Below, one piece after another: positions 16,265-26,100 of a stretch of DNA of 64,000 nt. A program made the position numbers and the translations under genes. Position 1 is the stretch's first letter, and each line of letters opens with the position of its first letter. Location: the NCBI RefSeq assembly GCF_000212395.1, contig NC_015499.1, positions 268,501 through 332,500 on the forward strand, read 5' to 3'. Below the pieces are notes generated by a model, which was given only the letters and a program-made list of their open reading frames with translations, did no database searches and was not told where the DNA came from. The stretch comes from Thermodesulfobium narugense DSM 14796 (GTDB lineage: Bacteria > Thermodesulfobiota > Thermodesulfobiia > Thermodesulfobiales > Thermodesulfobiaceae).

Positions 16265-17008
16265 GTGTATTTAGACTATAAAAGAAGATTTTATGTTGAA
16301 AACTTGCATAGCGAACTGAAACCTACCTTTGTCGATGTTGGAGAGTCAAAAATCTTGATCCTTTCTAATAATATACTGCCAGAAGCAAGGGATATTGTGT
16401 ACAATCTTAGAAAGGATATCATCGAACACATTGAAAGGGAAAATTTTTTTAGATACTCCTTAATTCCAATAGAAAATACTTTAGGTGAACCTTATATCGT
16501 GAAAGTTATGAAAAATTATTCAAAAATTATGAACGTTGGACCTATGGCGTGTGTGGCAGGTGCTATAGCTCAAATTCTTGGCGAAAAACTTTTTAAGGGG
16601 GATGATTTAATAATAGAAAATGGAGGGGACATTTTTATTTACAAAAAGGGTCTAGTAAACATAAGAGTTTATACAAACGATGAAGTATTTAAGGACAAAA
16701 TTATTATAACTGTTGATGAAAGACATGATCACAAACCCCTTGGGATTGCTACATCATCCGCAACCATTGGTCCTTCTCTATCCTTTGGTAAAACTTGTGC
16801 GACTTTAGTTGTGAGTAACAATTGTGCCCTGTCTGATGCTGCTGCCACCAGGATAGCAAACGATATCAAAACTTCTCATGATCTTAAAAGAGTTTTGGAC
16901 AAGTATAAGAAGATGATATATGATTTTAATATACCGATTTTGGGAGTTGTTTGCGTAATCGATTCAAATATGGCTATATTTGGTAAGATAAAGGTTAGTT
17001 TTGGATAA
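16265..17008 (+). CDS. UPF0280 family protein (ApbE-like fold)
   Basis: A 247-residue protein of the UPF0280 family, related in fold to the flavin transferase ApbE. The GPMACVAGAIAQ and IIENGGDIF segments near residues 97-125 are typical, as is ALSDAAATRIAN. Its biochemical function is not established; flavin or thiamine-pyrophosphate-related roles have been suggested from the ApbE relationship. The GTG start at 16265 lacks a strong SD. There is no signal peptide or membrane segment. Confidence 0.8.
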   Translation: MYLDYKRRFYVENLHSELKPTFVDVGESKILILSNNILPEARDIVYNLRKDIIEHIERENFFRYSLIPIENTLGEPYIVKVMKNYSKIMNVGPMACVAGAIAQILGEKLFKGDDLIIENGGDIFIYKKGLVNIRVYTNDEVFKDKIIITVDERHDHKPLGIATSSATIGPSLSFGKTCATLVVSNNCALSDAAATRIANDIKTSHDLKRVLDKYKKMIYDFNIPILGVVCVIDSNMAIFGKIKVSFG

Positions 17009-17054
17009 AATTTGTCGCCGTTTTTGGTTGTTTTCTCTATATTGATAACTGTGT

Positions 17055-17060
17055 TATAAT
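17055..17060 (+). promoter_or_regulatory. -10 box of the tRNA-Ser promoter
   Basis: A perfect TATAAT stands 14 bp before the mature tRNA start. The matching -35 region at the expected distance is poor (TTTCTC), so only the -10 is called. Confidence 0.4.
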
Positions 17061-17074
17061 ATGTTTTGCTTTTT

Positions 17075-17169
<95 letters not shown>

Positions 17170-17215
17170 TTTTATCCCTGCCCTTTAAAAAGGGCAAAAC
17201 CCATAGGGAGGTGTA

Positions 17216-17599
17216 TTGTTGGCAAATTCAAAGCTTTATGAGTTGGTAATTTTGTTTAACCCCAATGCTGAAGAGGAAAAGATTGATGCGTTGATGAAAC
17301 GTATTCACGATCTGATCTCTAAAAGTTCTGGAGAACTCTTGAAAAGCGATAATTGGGGCAAAAAGAGATTAGCTTACACTATTGATGACTTGCGCGAGGC
17401 CATTTATATCTATGACGAATTCAGACTTCCAACGTCTGTAGTAGCTGAGGTTGACAGAATTTTGAAAATTAGCGAAATCGTTATTCGTCACATGATTGTT
17501 AAAAAACCAGACGTCCTTCAAAAGGCTGCTTTGAGTGCTGAAAAGGAGGATAATCAGTCAAAAGAGGGAGAGACTGATTCTAATGAGCAGGTTCAATAA
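17216..17599 (+). CDS. rpsF: 30S ribosomal protein S6
   Basis: A 127-residue S6 protein (YELVILFNPNAEEEKIDALM at the start, WGKKRLAYTIDDLREAIYI in the middle, then a beta strand with IRHMIVKKP). The last 25 residues form an acidic tail. S6 binds S18 on the small subunit platform. Two adjacent TTG codons at 17216 and 17219 follow a GGGAGGTG SD; spacing favours the second. It starts the classical rpsF-ssb-rpsR-DUF2232-rplI cluster and its end overlaps ssb by 17 bp. I see no recognisable S6:S18 leader motif upstream. Confidence 0.92.
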   Translation: MLANSKLYELVILFNPNAEEEKIDALMKRIHDLISKSSGELLKSDNWGKKRLAYTIDDLREAIYIYDEFRLPTSVVAEVDRILKISEIVIRHMIVKKPDVLQKAALSAEKEDNQSKEGETDSNEQVQ

Positions 17600-18008
17600 G
17601 GTTATTCTGGTAGGTAGATTGGTTAAGGATCCAGAGCTTAGATACACTGCTGATGGCGTTCCAGTGGCAAGCTTGACTATTGCTGTTAATAGAATTAACA
17701 GGAAAAATTCCACTGATCAAACAAATGCAGATTTTTTTAATATTGTTGCTTGGCGCTCTACTGCAGAGTTTGCTAGTAACTTTATGAGAAAGGGAATTCT
17801 CTTTCTTGTAGAGGGTAGATTGCAAAATAGAAGTTATGAAACAAAGGAAGGCTCTAAGAGAACTGTTACCGAAATTATTGCGGACAGTATTCAGCTTTTG
17901 AGCCCAAAGCAAGAAAATGCTCAGAAATCTGAGGTAGGCGAAGATACTACAGAGTTAGATGATTTTATCTTTGACGAGGATTTTTCAAAAGGAGATTCTC
18001 CATTTTAA
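17583..18008 (+). CDS. ssb: Single-stranded DNA-binding protein
   Basis: 141 residues from the ATG at 17583 (MSRFNKVILVGRLVKDPELR), inside the end of rpsF. The OB fold covers residues 1-105. An acidic C-terminal tail ends DSPF, a variant of the usual DDIPF tip that recruits replication and repair proteins. It coats single-stranded DNA. The frame is open 16 codons further upstream, but those lie inside rpsF and precede the conserved N-terminus. Location between rpsF and rpsR is standard. Confidence 0.93.
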   Translation: MSRFNKVILVGRLVKDPELRYTADGVPVASLTIAVNRINRKNSTDQTNADFFNIVAWRSTAEFASNFMRKGILFLVEGRLQNRSYETKEGSKRTVTEIIADSIQLLSPKQENAQKSEVGEDTTELDDFIFDEDFSKGDSPF

Positions 18009-18088
18009 TTTCTAAATCTATTGATTTGTTCTAAAATTTACTAAAGAATGTGAAGTAGTTATTTTTTAAATTTTAAGGAGGGTTTTGA

Positions 18089-18322
18089 TTGGCTTTACAA
18101 AATACAAGAAAAAGGGTTAGGCGAAAGGCTTGCTCCTTTTGTGCCGAAAAGGTTAAATATATTGATTACAAAGACGTTAATCGCTTAAAGAAGTATTTAA
18201 GCGACAGGGGAAAAATTTTACCAAAAAGGGCTACTGGACTTTGTGCCAAGCATCAAAGACAGCTCACAACAGCGATTAAAAGAGCAAGGATGATAGCTCT
18301 TTTGCCATTTACTGTTGACTAG
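18089..18322 (+). CDS. rpsR: 30S ribosomal protein S18, zinc-binding form
   Basis: 77 residues from a TTG at 18089 with an AAGGAGGG SD. Cys15, Cys18, Cys52 and His55 form a potential zinc site (CSFC and CAKH), so this is the zinc-ribbon (C+) type of S18. [11 protein letters not shown] is the family signature. It assembles with S6 on the platform of the small subunit. It follows ssb by 80 bp and precedes a structured leader of the DUF2232 gene. Confidence 0.94.
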   Translation: MALQNTRKRVRRKACSFCAEKVKYIDYKDVNRLKKYLSDRGKILPKRATGLCAKHQRQLTTAIKRARMIALLPFTVD

Positions 18323-18332
18323 AAGATAATTA

Positions 18333-18412
18333 TGGGTAGTTAGCTATAAGTTTTTAGAGCTTGGCTGTAGGATCTAAAACCCTTTGCTAACTACTCCCTT
18401 TATGTAAGGAGG
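18333..18412 (+). promoter_or_regulatory. Structured RNA leader between rpsR and the DUF2232 gene, possible SD-sequestering switch
   Basis: GGGTAGTTAGC (18333-18343) can pair with GCTAACTAC-T-CCC (18386-18398). Inside it TTTTAGA (18351-18357) pairs with TCTAAAA (18373-18379). The 3' part CTCCCTT (18394-18400) can alternatively pair with the downstream SD AAGGAGG (18406-18412). The two structures exclude each other, as in translational switches. It matches no riboswitch consensus I know, and no ligand is implied. Confidence 0.4.
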
Positions 18413-18416
18413 TTAT

Positions 18417-19355
18417 TTGTTTAAAAAAAACTTTGATGCCATTGAGGTTTTGCTAGCGTCAGCCTTAGTGGTGTTTTTTGTTTTATTTGGCGTTTATGTT
18501 CCAACTTTGGGTTTTTTGGGACTTCTTTTAATGGCTGTGCCTATATGTACAGTGACGTACAGAAGGGGCATTTTTTATGGAGTATCGACCCTTCTTTTAT
18601 CAGGCATATTCCTTGCAATCTTTTTGCCATACATTATTTCTATAATATTTTGTGCAATCAATTTCTCTCTTGGTATTGTTATGGGACTGATTTTAAAGAA
18701 AGAAAAACCAATAAACGTCCTTCTTGGTACAACTGCAGCATTGTCTGGATTATTTGCTTTAGGCGTGGCATTCGTTATCCTAACTGGGCCAAAGGATCTT
18801 TTAAACAACCTTTATACAGCATTTGAATCGTATATGATATCTTATTATCAGGGTTCTTCGGGCGTAACAACCGAAGAGATAAAGCAATTTGTGAAGTATC
18901 TTGAGATCTACCTTCCTTCTTTGGTAATACTTTTATTCTTCGTTTGGTCAATATTTCAATATAGGATTGTTTCGTATGTTTTAAGATATTTATACAAGAT
19001 TGAAGTTTTACAATTTGGTGATTTTAAAGATATTCGAATTCCTTATGAATTAAGTTTGTTGTTTTTAACCTCACTAGTAGCTAGTTTTTTGCCCATTTCA
19101 AACGAGATCAAAAATGCTTTTTTAAACGTTGAATTGATACTTACTTTTGTATATATGTTTGCAGGCGCATCTGTACTCTTTTTTATTCTGTCTAAAAAAT
19201 TATTTTTTAAGAACGATATCTTTACTAAAGTTATAAACTTGATCGTAGTATTACTGTTTGTGATAGTGCCGTTTTTAAGCTTTTTATTGGTTTTTTTGGG
19301 TGTGTTTGATTCTGTATTTAATATTAGAAAGTACTTTAACTCTAGATTTAATTAA
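18417..19355 (+). CDS. DUF2232 (YybS-like) integral membrane protein
   Basis: A 312-residue polytopic membrane protein with about eight hydrophobic segments and little else polar. Its position between rpsR and rplI matches yybS of Firmicutes (DUF2232). The family function is unknown; some resemblance to the S-components of energy-coupling transporters has been noted in pattern. The TTG start at 18417 has an AAGGAGG SD 4 nt upstream, and that SD may be masked by the leader structure described at 18333-18412. There is no signal peptide separate from the first helix. Confidence 0.75.
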   Translation: MFKKNFDAIEVLLASALVVFFVLFGVYVPTLGFLGLLLMAVPICTVTYRRGIFYGVSTLLLSGIFLAIFLPYIISIIFCAINFSLGIVMGLILKKEKPINVLLGTTAALSGLFALGVAFVILTGPKDLLNNLYTAFESYMISYYQGSSGVTTEEIKQFVKYLEIYLPSLVILLFFVWSIFQYRIVSYVLRYLYKIEVLQFGDFKDIRIPYELSLLFLTSLVASFLPISNEIKNAFLNVELILTFVYMFAGASVLFFILSKKLFFKNDIFTKVINLIVVLLFVIVPFLSFLLVFLGVFDSVFNIRKYFNSRFN

Positions 19356-19395
19356 AAATTATTTTTTAATCTTGTTAGAAAGGAAGTGATATATT

Positions 19396-19854
19396 ATGGA
19401 CAAGATTAAGGTTCTTTTAACTCAAGATATAAAATCTCTTGGCAAGGCAGGGGATATAGTTGAGGTGTCTCAAGGATATGCAAGGAACTATTTGTTTTTA
19501 AAAAACCTTGCGAAAGAAGCCACAAAGCCAATTATAGAAGAGTATGAAAAAAGAAAAATAGCTAGTAAAAAGAAAGAAGACAAAAGATTGGCTGAAGCCA
19601 AAACTATAGCGCAGAAGCTTTCCTCGACTAATATACTAATCAAAGCAAGGATGGGAGAAAATAATAAATTTTATGGAGCGATAACCTCCAAAGACATATC
19701 AAACAAGTTGAAGGAAATGGGATTTGATTTTGATCCAAAACAAATAACCTTTGAAGGAGCAAAAGTTCCTGGTGAATATGAAGCAAAAATAAGAGTTTAT
19801 CCGGGAGTATTTTCTGTTATAAAATTAACAGTGGAAGGTGTTTCAGATTCATAG
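19396..19854 (+). CDS. rplI: 50S ribosomal protein L9
   Basis: A 152-residue L9 with an N-terminal domain (KVLLTQDIKSLGKAGDIVEV, GYARNYLFLK), a long charged connecting helix around residues 50-75 and a C-terminal rRNA-binding domain (NNKFYGAITSKDI). It sits at the base of the L1 stalk of the large subunit and affects frame maintenance. Full family length. It closes the rpsF-ssb-rpsR-DUF2232-rplI block, 40 bp after the membrane protein. Confidence 0.95.
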   Translation: MDKIKVLLTQDIKSLGKAGDIVEVSQGYARNYLFLKNLAKEATKPIIEEYEKRKIASKKKEDKRLAEAKTIAQKLSSTNILIKARMGENNKFYGAITSKDISNKLKEMGFDFDPKQITFEGAKVPGEYEAKIRVYPGVFSVIKLTVEGVSDS

Positions 19855-19888
19855 TTATTTAATTTTAAAAACAAGAAAATAGATTGAT

Positions 19889-21571
19889 ATGACTGATTTT
19901 GATTATATTAAAAAGCAAATTTCTATTACTGACGTTATTGGACACTACGTTCACTTAAGACAAAGAGGTAACAGTTTGGTTGGGCTTTGCCCTTTTCACA
20001 ATGAGAAAACTCCATCCTTTTACGTTAATCCAGAAAAGGGGCTTTTTTATTGTTTCGGATGCAAAGTTGGTGGAGACGTTTTTACCTTCCTTATGAAGCT
20101 TGAAAACCTTACCTTTGTTGAAGCATTTAAAAAAGCGGCTTCAATTTGTGGAGTTGAGGTTTCATCTGAATTTGAAAGTTCTTCAAAGGATCAAGTTTTA
20201 AGAGTTCTAAGAGAGGCAGGGCTATTTTTCCGAGAAAGTTTGTGGAAAGAATCGGGGAAAAATGCTTTAGAATATATGCGCTCACGAGGCTTTTCTGATG
20301 ATTTTTTGAAAGAATATGAAATCGGCTTTGTTCCAGAAGATGCAAGCGAATTAGTTGAAAGATTAAAAAAACTTTCTTTTTCTGAGGATATAATTTATAA
20401 ATCTGCAATCTTTTTAAACTTTAAGGAAGGCGTTTTAAGGCTTTCTGGAAGAGTTTCATTTCCTATAAAAAATGTAGAGAGCGAGATAGTTGCATTTGGT
20501 GGGAGGCTTATTAAAAACGATCTTGATTCCCCAAAATATCTAAATTATCCTGATACGCTTGTCTTCAGAAAAAAGAACACCCTTTTCTTAATTGATAAGG
20601 CATTTGAGCACATAAAGAGTTCGCAAAGAGTTATTCTTGTAGAGGGCTATTTAGATGCTTTGATGATGCATCAAAAAGGCTTTAGAAATACAGTTGCATC
20701 TTTGGGCACTACCCTTAATCCATCTAGTTTCAAGAGAATTGATAAACTAGTGGAAAGATTGATAATTATGTACGATTCTGATGATGCGGGAAGAATTGCT
20801 ACTAACAGACTTTTGAATATGACAGACCAGTTTAGCTGTAATTTATCTGTTGCAAGCCTTCCAGAAGGGCTGGATCCACATGATGTTTTAACAAAATATG
20901 ACAAAAGCGTAATGGAAAGAATATTGCAAAATTATATCAGCGGGGTTGATTTTAGAATTAATCTTATATTTTCTGATCCTTCTAACACAATAGAATCAAA
21001 AAGGCAAAAGTATAGGTTAGCTATTAGAGAACTGCAAAATCTTGGAGCAGAAGAGATTGAAGATTTTGTAAAAAAGGTCAGTGAAAAATTGCACGTTCCT
21101 GAATCAAGAATTTTGTCCGATTCAGAAAGAATGTCTAAAAGAAAGATGTCAGGGGAAAAAATTTTTTACAATTTGGTTAACTATTTTGATAGACACATTT
21201 TGAGAACTATTATTGAAAGACCTGATTTCTACTTTTTGCTTAAGTCTTTTGATTATTCTATGCTCTTTAACGATGAAGAGTTTTTACAAGCTGCAGAAGA
21301 GATTTTTAATATGGACAGCTTTGATATAGATGAAAATATTCTTGACCTTTCTGATAAAACAAAGGCAAAAGTAAGCCAAATTATACTAGAAGATGTACCA
21401 ATTATTCCAGACGATCAGTGGGAAGAGATATTGCAACTGGCATGGACAAGAAAAAATATGTTGCTACTAAAAGAAAACTTGTCCAAAGATAAGGATGCTA
21501 TGGTCGAATTTTTGGAATTAGCAAAAAAAGAAAAGGAGTTATCTTCAAAAATTGCAAGAATTAACGATTGA
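19889..21571 (+). CDS. dnaG: DNA primase
   Basis: A 560-residue DnaG. The N-terminal zinc-binding domain has CPFHNEKTPSFYVNP and YCFGCKVGGDVFTF (ligands Cys, His, Cys, Cys at about 37-65). The catalytic TOPRIM core carries VILVEGYLDALMMHQ and IIMYDSDDAG. The C-terminal helicase-binding part is weakly conserved. It makes RNA primers at the replication fork. The ATG at 19889 lies 34 bp after rplI. dnaB, often adjacent in this neighbourhood, is not in the window. Confidence 0.95.
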   Translation: MTDFDYIKKQISITDVIGHYVHLRQRGNSLVGLCPFHNEKTPSFYVNPEKGLFYCFGCKVGGDVFTFLMKLENLTFVEAFKKAASICGVEVSSEFESSSKDQVLRVLREAGLFFRESLWKESGKNALEYMRSRGFSDDFLKEYEIGFVPEDASELVERLKKLSFSEDIIYKSAIFLNFKEGVLRLSGRVSFPIKNVESEIVAFGGRLIKNDLDSPKYLNYPDTLVFRKKNTLFLIDKAFEHIKSSQRVILVEGYLDALMMHQKGFRNTVASLGTTLNPSSFKRIDKLVERLIIMYDSDDAGRIATNRLLNMTDQFSCNLSVASLPEGLDPHDVLTKYDKSVMERILQNYISGVDFRINLIFSDPSNTIESKRQKYRLAIRELQNLGAEEIEDFVKKVSEKLHVPESRILSDSERMSKRKMSGEKIFYNLVNYFDRHILRTIIERPDFYFLLKSFDYSMLFNDEEFLQAAEEIFNMDSFDIDENILDLSDKTKAKVSQIILEDVPIIPDDQWEEILQLAWTRKNMLLLKENLSKDKDAMVEFLELAKKEKELSSKIARIND

Positions 21572-21600
21572 TAACTTAAATGTGTTAAAAGATTAGTTGT

Positions 21601-22047
21601 ATGCTAAAGTGTGAAGGCGAAACCTTTAAAGTATCGATTAAGGACGAACAAGAGATGATTGAGTTTGGTTCTAAGATTGGATCTTGCCTTGAGAAAAAAG
21701 ATATCTTGCTTTTGGAGGGGGAGCTTGGATCTGGTAAGACCACCTTTGTGCGAGGGATAACAAAGGATGCTTTTAGCCCAAGTTTTACTCTTTTAAACAA
21801 GTATAATTTTAAAGATACTCAGATTTACCATCTTGATTTTTATAGATTAGAAAAACCTGATTATGATCTTTTTATGGAACTCGAAGAGGTTGAAGATGCT
21901 ATAGTGATCGTTGAATGGCCAAAATTTGACCTGCCAATATTCGAAAAATCTAATATTTTAAAGTTTGTTGTTTTTGAAGATCATAGAGAAGTTATTATTT
22001 GTGGGGAGAAAGCACGTGAATTTTATCAAAGCTATACTAAAAAGTAA
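21601..22047 (+). CDS. tsaE: tRNA threonylcarbamoyladenosine synthesis ATPase TsaE
   Basis: 148 residues with Walker A LEGELGSGKTTF at about 38-50, FSPSFTLLNKY and HLDFYRLE downstream, and IVEWPKF in the Walker-like region. TsaE is the ATPase that drives the TsaB-TsaD complex making t6A37 in tRNAs that read ANN codons. It is followed by tsaB 5 bp later and then rimI, a widespread cluster. tsaC and tsaD are not in the window. Confidence 0.9.
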   Translation: MLKCEGETFKVSIKDEQEMIEFGSKIGSCLEKKDILLLEGELGSGKTTFVRGITKDAFSPSFTLLNKYNFKDTQIYHLDFYRLEKPDYDLFMELEEVEDAIVIVEWPKFDLPIFEKSNILKFVVFEDHREVIICGEKAREFYQSYTKK

Positions 22048-22052
22048 TCTTA

Positions 22053-22655
22053 ATGAATATTATGAATAGAAAAAATAAGTTCTTTATAGCGCACATTAAC
22101 GATGAAACCTATTTCTTACTAGATAATGGGGAAAACATTAAAGATTACAGTTTTAAGGGGCACTTATCAGATCAACTCCATCTAAAATTTAAACAGTTTT
22201 TGGATTTGTATGGCTTTAATCTAAACGATATTGATTCAATTTATGTATCAAGAGGACCCGGCTCTTTTACCGCTCTGAGAACAGTTATATTATTTGCCAA
22301 AACTTTATGCCTATGCCTTAGGACAAAACTTTTTTCGGCGAATATTTTTGAGATTTTTTTATATGGCACAGATTCTTCAAAAGAAATTCAAAACATAGCT
22401 CTTTTTTCTAAAAAAAACAGCTACTATCTGGCGAAAGTTGTTTCAACTAAAGGTCTTTGTGGATATAATCTAGTTGCAGAGGAAAAGTTAAACGATCTGT
22501 GTGGTCTTTTTATAGGAAATAACCCTTTTAAAAATTTTAAGAGCGTTTCTTTCAAAGACATAAAAATAAATTTCAATGTTTTTAGAGAAGAAGATGTGTA
22601 TAGCTTTGAGCCTGAATATGGGATTGATCTCAATGTTAAGGTCTTCAGTCGATAG
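22053..22655 (+). CDS. tsaB: tRNA threonylcarbamoyladenosine synthesis protein TsaB
   Basis: A 200-residue member of the ASKHA fold. VSRGPGSFTALRTV near residue 70 is the TsaB signature. The C-terminal half is short and poorly conserved, so the N-terminal lobe carries the assignment. TsaB has no catalytic site of its own and scaffolds TsaD and TsaE. Start is an ATG 5 bp after tsaE; a second ATG four codons in is equally possible. Confidence 0.82.
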   Translation: MNIMNRKNKFFIAHINDETYFLLDNGENIKDYSFKGHLSDQLHLKFKQFLDLYGFNLNDIDSIYVSRGPGSFTALRTVILFAKTLCLCLRTKLFSANIFEIFLYGTDSSKEIQNIALFSKKNSYYLAKVVSTKGLCGYNLVAEEKLNDLCGLFIGNNPFKNFKSVSFKDIKINFNVFREEDVYSFEPEYGIDLNVKVFSR

Positions 22656-22668
22656 AATTTGAGTTACT

Positions 22669-23142
22669 ATGGATATAAAAAATACAGATTCTTTTAAAGT
22701 AGACTTTTCGAAAGTTGATATTATTCCTGCAACTCTCTCTCATTGCGAAAGCTTAATGGAATTTGGCAGAGAACTGCCATCCTTTTATTCGAATATAGAG
22801 TTTCTAAAAAAAGATTTATTTGATCCTTTAAAATGTTTTTTTGTAGCGATTTATGAAGATCTGGTGGTTGGTTTTATTTCATTCTTCAAGTTATATGACG
22901 AGATTCATCTTGCTTATATATATGTGAAGAGAGATTTTAGAAATTTCGGTTTGGGAAAGAGACTCTTCAAATTTGCTTATGACAAGTTTTATCTTAAAGG
23001 AAAAGAGATATGGCTTGAAGTAGAAACTACGAATACAGCTGCTTGTCTTTTTTATACTAAACTGGGCTTTAGGATAGTATATAAGAGAAAGAATTATTAT
23101 GGAGAAAACAAAGACGCCTGGATAATGAAGAGAGAAGCTTAA
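22669..23142 (+). CDS. rimI: GNAT acetyltransferase, RimI-like
   Basis: 157 residues with a GNAT fold: LAYIYVKRDFRNFGLGKRLF contains the acetyl-CoA-binding R/QxxGxG-type loop (RNFGLG), and CLFYTKLGFRIVYKRKNYY matches the RimI C-terminus. RimI acetylates the N-terminal alanine of ribosomal protein S18. The gene follows tsaE-tsaB by 13 bp, its usual place. The ATG start carries a short extension before the domain. It converges with mfd, with 3 bp between the two. Confidence 0.82.
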   Translation: MDIKNTDSFKVDFSKVDIIPATLSHCESLMEFGRELPSFYSNIEFLKKDLFDPLKCFFVAIYEDLVVGFISFFKLYDEIHLAYIYVKRDFRNFGLGKRLFKFAYDKFYLKGKEIWLEVETTNTAACLFYTKLGFRIVYKRKNYYGENKDAWIMKREA

Positions 23143-23145
23143 GAA

Positions 23146-26100
23146 TTAACTTGAGAGCGATGAAAGTATTGAAATAGCAAAGCCCAATGAATCAATTGGG
23201 CTGGTCGGCCTAACTACTATTTCTTCTTTTGTAGATTTGACAAAGAAGCCATTCTTTTTAATTTTTTCAAGAAAGTTGGTAGTATTTGGAGCTATTTTTA
23301 TGCTGTCTTTTAAGATACTTAATTCCTTTATTCCAATTTTTGTGGCTTTTAGTTTTATTAACGTCAGCAAGAAAAGATTTGATAGTTCTTTTGGCATTTT
23401 TCCAAATCTGTCTTCAATTTCTTCTTGCAATGAAAAAAGTTCTTCTTCACTGTCAACCCTTTGAAGCCTTTTGTAAAGATCAATTCTTAATCCCTCTTCG
23501 TTTATATAATTTTTGTCTATATAGAGTTCAATTTCAGCTCTTACCCTAGTAAATTCCTTGGCTGTCCCTTTTATTCTTGCAAGCTCTTCTGCTATCATCT
23601 CTGTGAATAGTTCAACTCCAATATTTTCCATGTGCCCGTGTTGTTCTGTTCCCAATACGTTTCCAGTTCCTCTTATTTCCATGTCTTTCAGACTAATATT
23701 AAAACCGCTAACTAGTGCAGAGTTCATTTGGATGGTTTGTAATCTTCTTTTTGCGTCTTCTGTAATCTTTTTGTCAGAACTGTATAAAAAGTATGCATAA
23801 CCTTGTTTGAAACTCCTACCTACCCTGCCTCTTAGTTGATAAAGCTCAGAAAGTCCAAATAGATCTGCGTTGTTTATAATTATGGTATTTACCTCTGGGA
23901 TATCTAAGCCAGATTCTAATATTGCTGTTGATATGAGAAGGTCTATTTCTTTGTTTAAAAATCTTTCTAAGGTTGTTGATATCTCTTGAGGGCTTTTTTG
24001 ACCATGTAATACTGCACAACTAACATTTCCTACTATACTTTCTATCTTCTCTTTCAAATTATTTAAATTAGAAATTCTTGCATCGACGACAAAAATTTGA
24101 CCCCCTCTGTCAAGCTCTCTTAATATGGCTTCTCTAACAATTGTGTCTTTAAAGGGTGAGACTATTGTTCGAATTGGCATTCTGTTTTTTGGTGGGGTAA
24201 AGATGGTTGATATATCCCTTAGGCCGCTTAATGCCATATTTAAAGTTCTGGGTATAGGCGTTGCAGATAAAGACAACACATCCAGTTCTGTTCTTAACTT
24301 CTTGAATTGTTCTTTTTGCATGACGCCAAACTTTTGTTCTTCATCTATAATTAATAAACCCAAATTTTTAAATTTTATACCTTTTGACAATAGCGAGTGT
24401 GTTCCAATAATGATATCTATTTTATTCTCTTTCAAATCTTCTAGGATTTTATTTTTGTTTCCTGATCTGGAAATCCTTGACAAAACTTCTACTCTTACCC
24501 CAAGGGGGTCAAATCTATTTTTGAAAGTTCTATAGTGTTGATCGGCTAATAGTGTGGTAGGAGCAAGTAACGCAACTTGTCTTGATGCTAACACTGCCCT
24601 ATATGCTGCTCTTATTGCTATTTCTGTTTTTCCGAAGCCAGCATCAGCTACTATTAATCTATCCATTGGGTATGGCTTTGACATATCTATAAAAACATCC
24701 TCAATAGCTCTTTCTTGATCTGGGGTTTCCTCATAGCCAAAACTCTCTTTCAGCTCTAATTCTTCTATTGTAGGGTTTTTGCTATTTGAATATATTGGTC
24801 TTTGAACGTTTCGTCTTGAAGCTTCTATAAAAACTATTTCATGAGCTATTTTTTCTGCAAAATCTTTGGCTCTTTTTTTCTTTGAAGTCCAATCGTTCGA
24901 CCTTAAACTGGAAAGTTCTGCATCGTCTGGACCAATATATTTTGATAGTCTGGTAAATTCTTCAACAGGGATGTATAGGATGTCGCCATCCTTGTATAGG
25001 ATTTGCGCGTATTCTCTTTGAATCTTGGTAAAGTTCATGAGCTTTAATCCGATAAATCTTCCTATTCCGTGATCTGTGTGCACTACCAGATCGTTGTACT
25101 GAAGTTCCTGGAGGCTAGATATATTTTTATGTCTTGTTATTTTTTCTTTTGTTTGCTTTGTAGAAAACTCTTGTGAGGTAAAGATTATTAAATTTTCTTT
25201 GATGCTGTATTTTTTTGTTATTTCTTTGTTTATACCTAATATCTCTATGCCTGCTGGATAATTTCTCTCTGAAAATATTAATTGAGTGTTTTCCAAGTCT
25301 TTTAAGTAGTCAGGTATATGATTCATAGATATTTCTACTGTGTAATTGGCATTTAAGTACCAATTAAGAGTGTTTTTTACGTCTTCAGGTCGTCCTCTTG
25401 GTAAAAGAGGAGCTGTTTTAACCTCTTTTGAAAGAGGTTTAATTAGCTCTGTGTTAAAATCAATTATTTTGAAGCGCTCGTCCAAATTAAAATCCTTTGT
25501 AGCCAAATTTTCAGGATTCCCTATTAACTTGTAAACAAAGGATGGCATCTTGACATATATTTTGTTTTCAATCTGAAAGCTTCTTAATTTTTCAATCTCC
25601 TGTAGAAGTCTTGTTGCTTCTGATTGAACTTGATCTTTATCAACGAAAAAGATGGTGTCAAAGTCATCTAAAATGAATTGTAGGTCATTTTTAAAGTATA
25701 GATAATTCTCAATGCCAGAAAAGTTGATGTCATTTTCTATATTCTTTATTTCTTCTGAAATAATATCTCTTTCTTCCTTTGATAGGGCATTGAAAAACTT
25801 TCTGATCTTTTCTTTTTCATCTGGTAAAAATTTTAGTGCTTCTATAACAATTAAATTGAAGCTATCAACTTCTTTGATAGTCCTTTGATCTTCTGGGTTG
25901 AAATATTTTATTGCGCTGATAGTATTATCGCTGAAGATTAATCTGATTGGATCTTCTGAGTAGAATGGGAAAACGTCTAAAAGCATTCCTCTTACTGCAA
26001 AATCTCCGGGCAATTCACATAGGCTCTTTCTTGTATAGTTCTTGCTTAGTAAGTTTATTAGTTCTTCTCTATCAATTTCTATATTTTTTTTCAGAAAAAA

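Noticed and set aside
17179-17196. Inverted repeat TGCCCTTT/AAAGGGCA before rpsF as a terminator or S6:S18 leader
   Set aside because: No T-run follows on either strand in the right place, and the CCG-containing bulge of the known S6:S18 leader motif is not seen.
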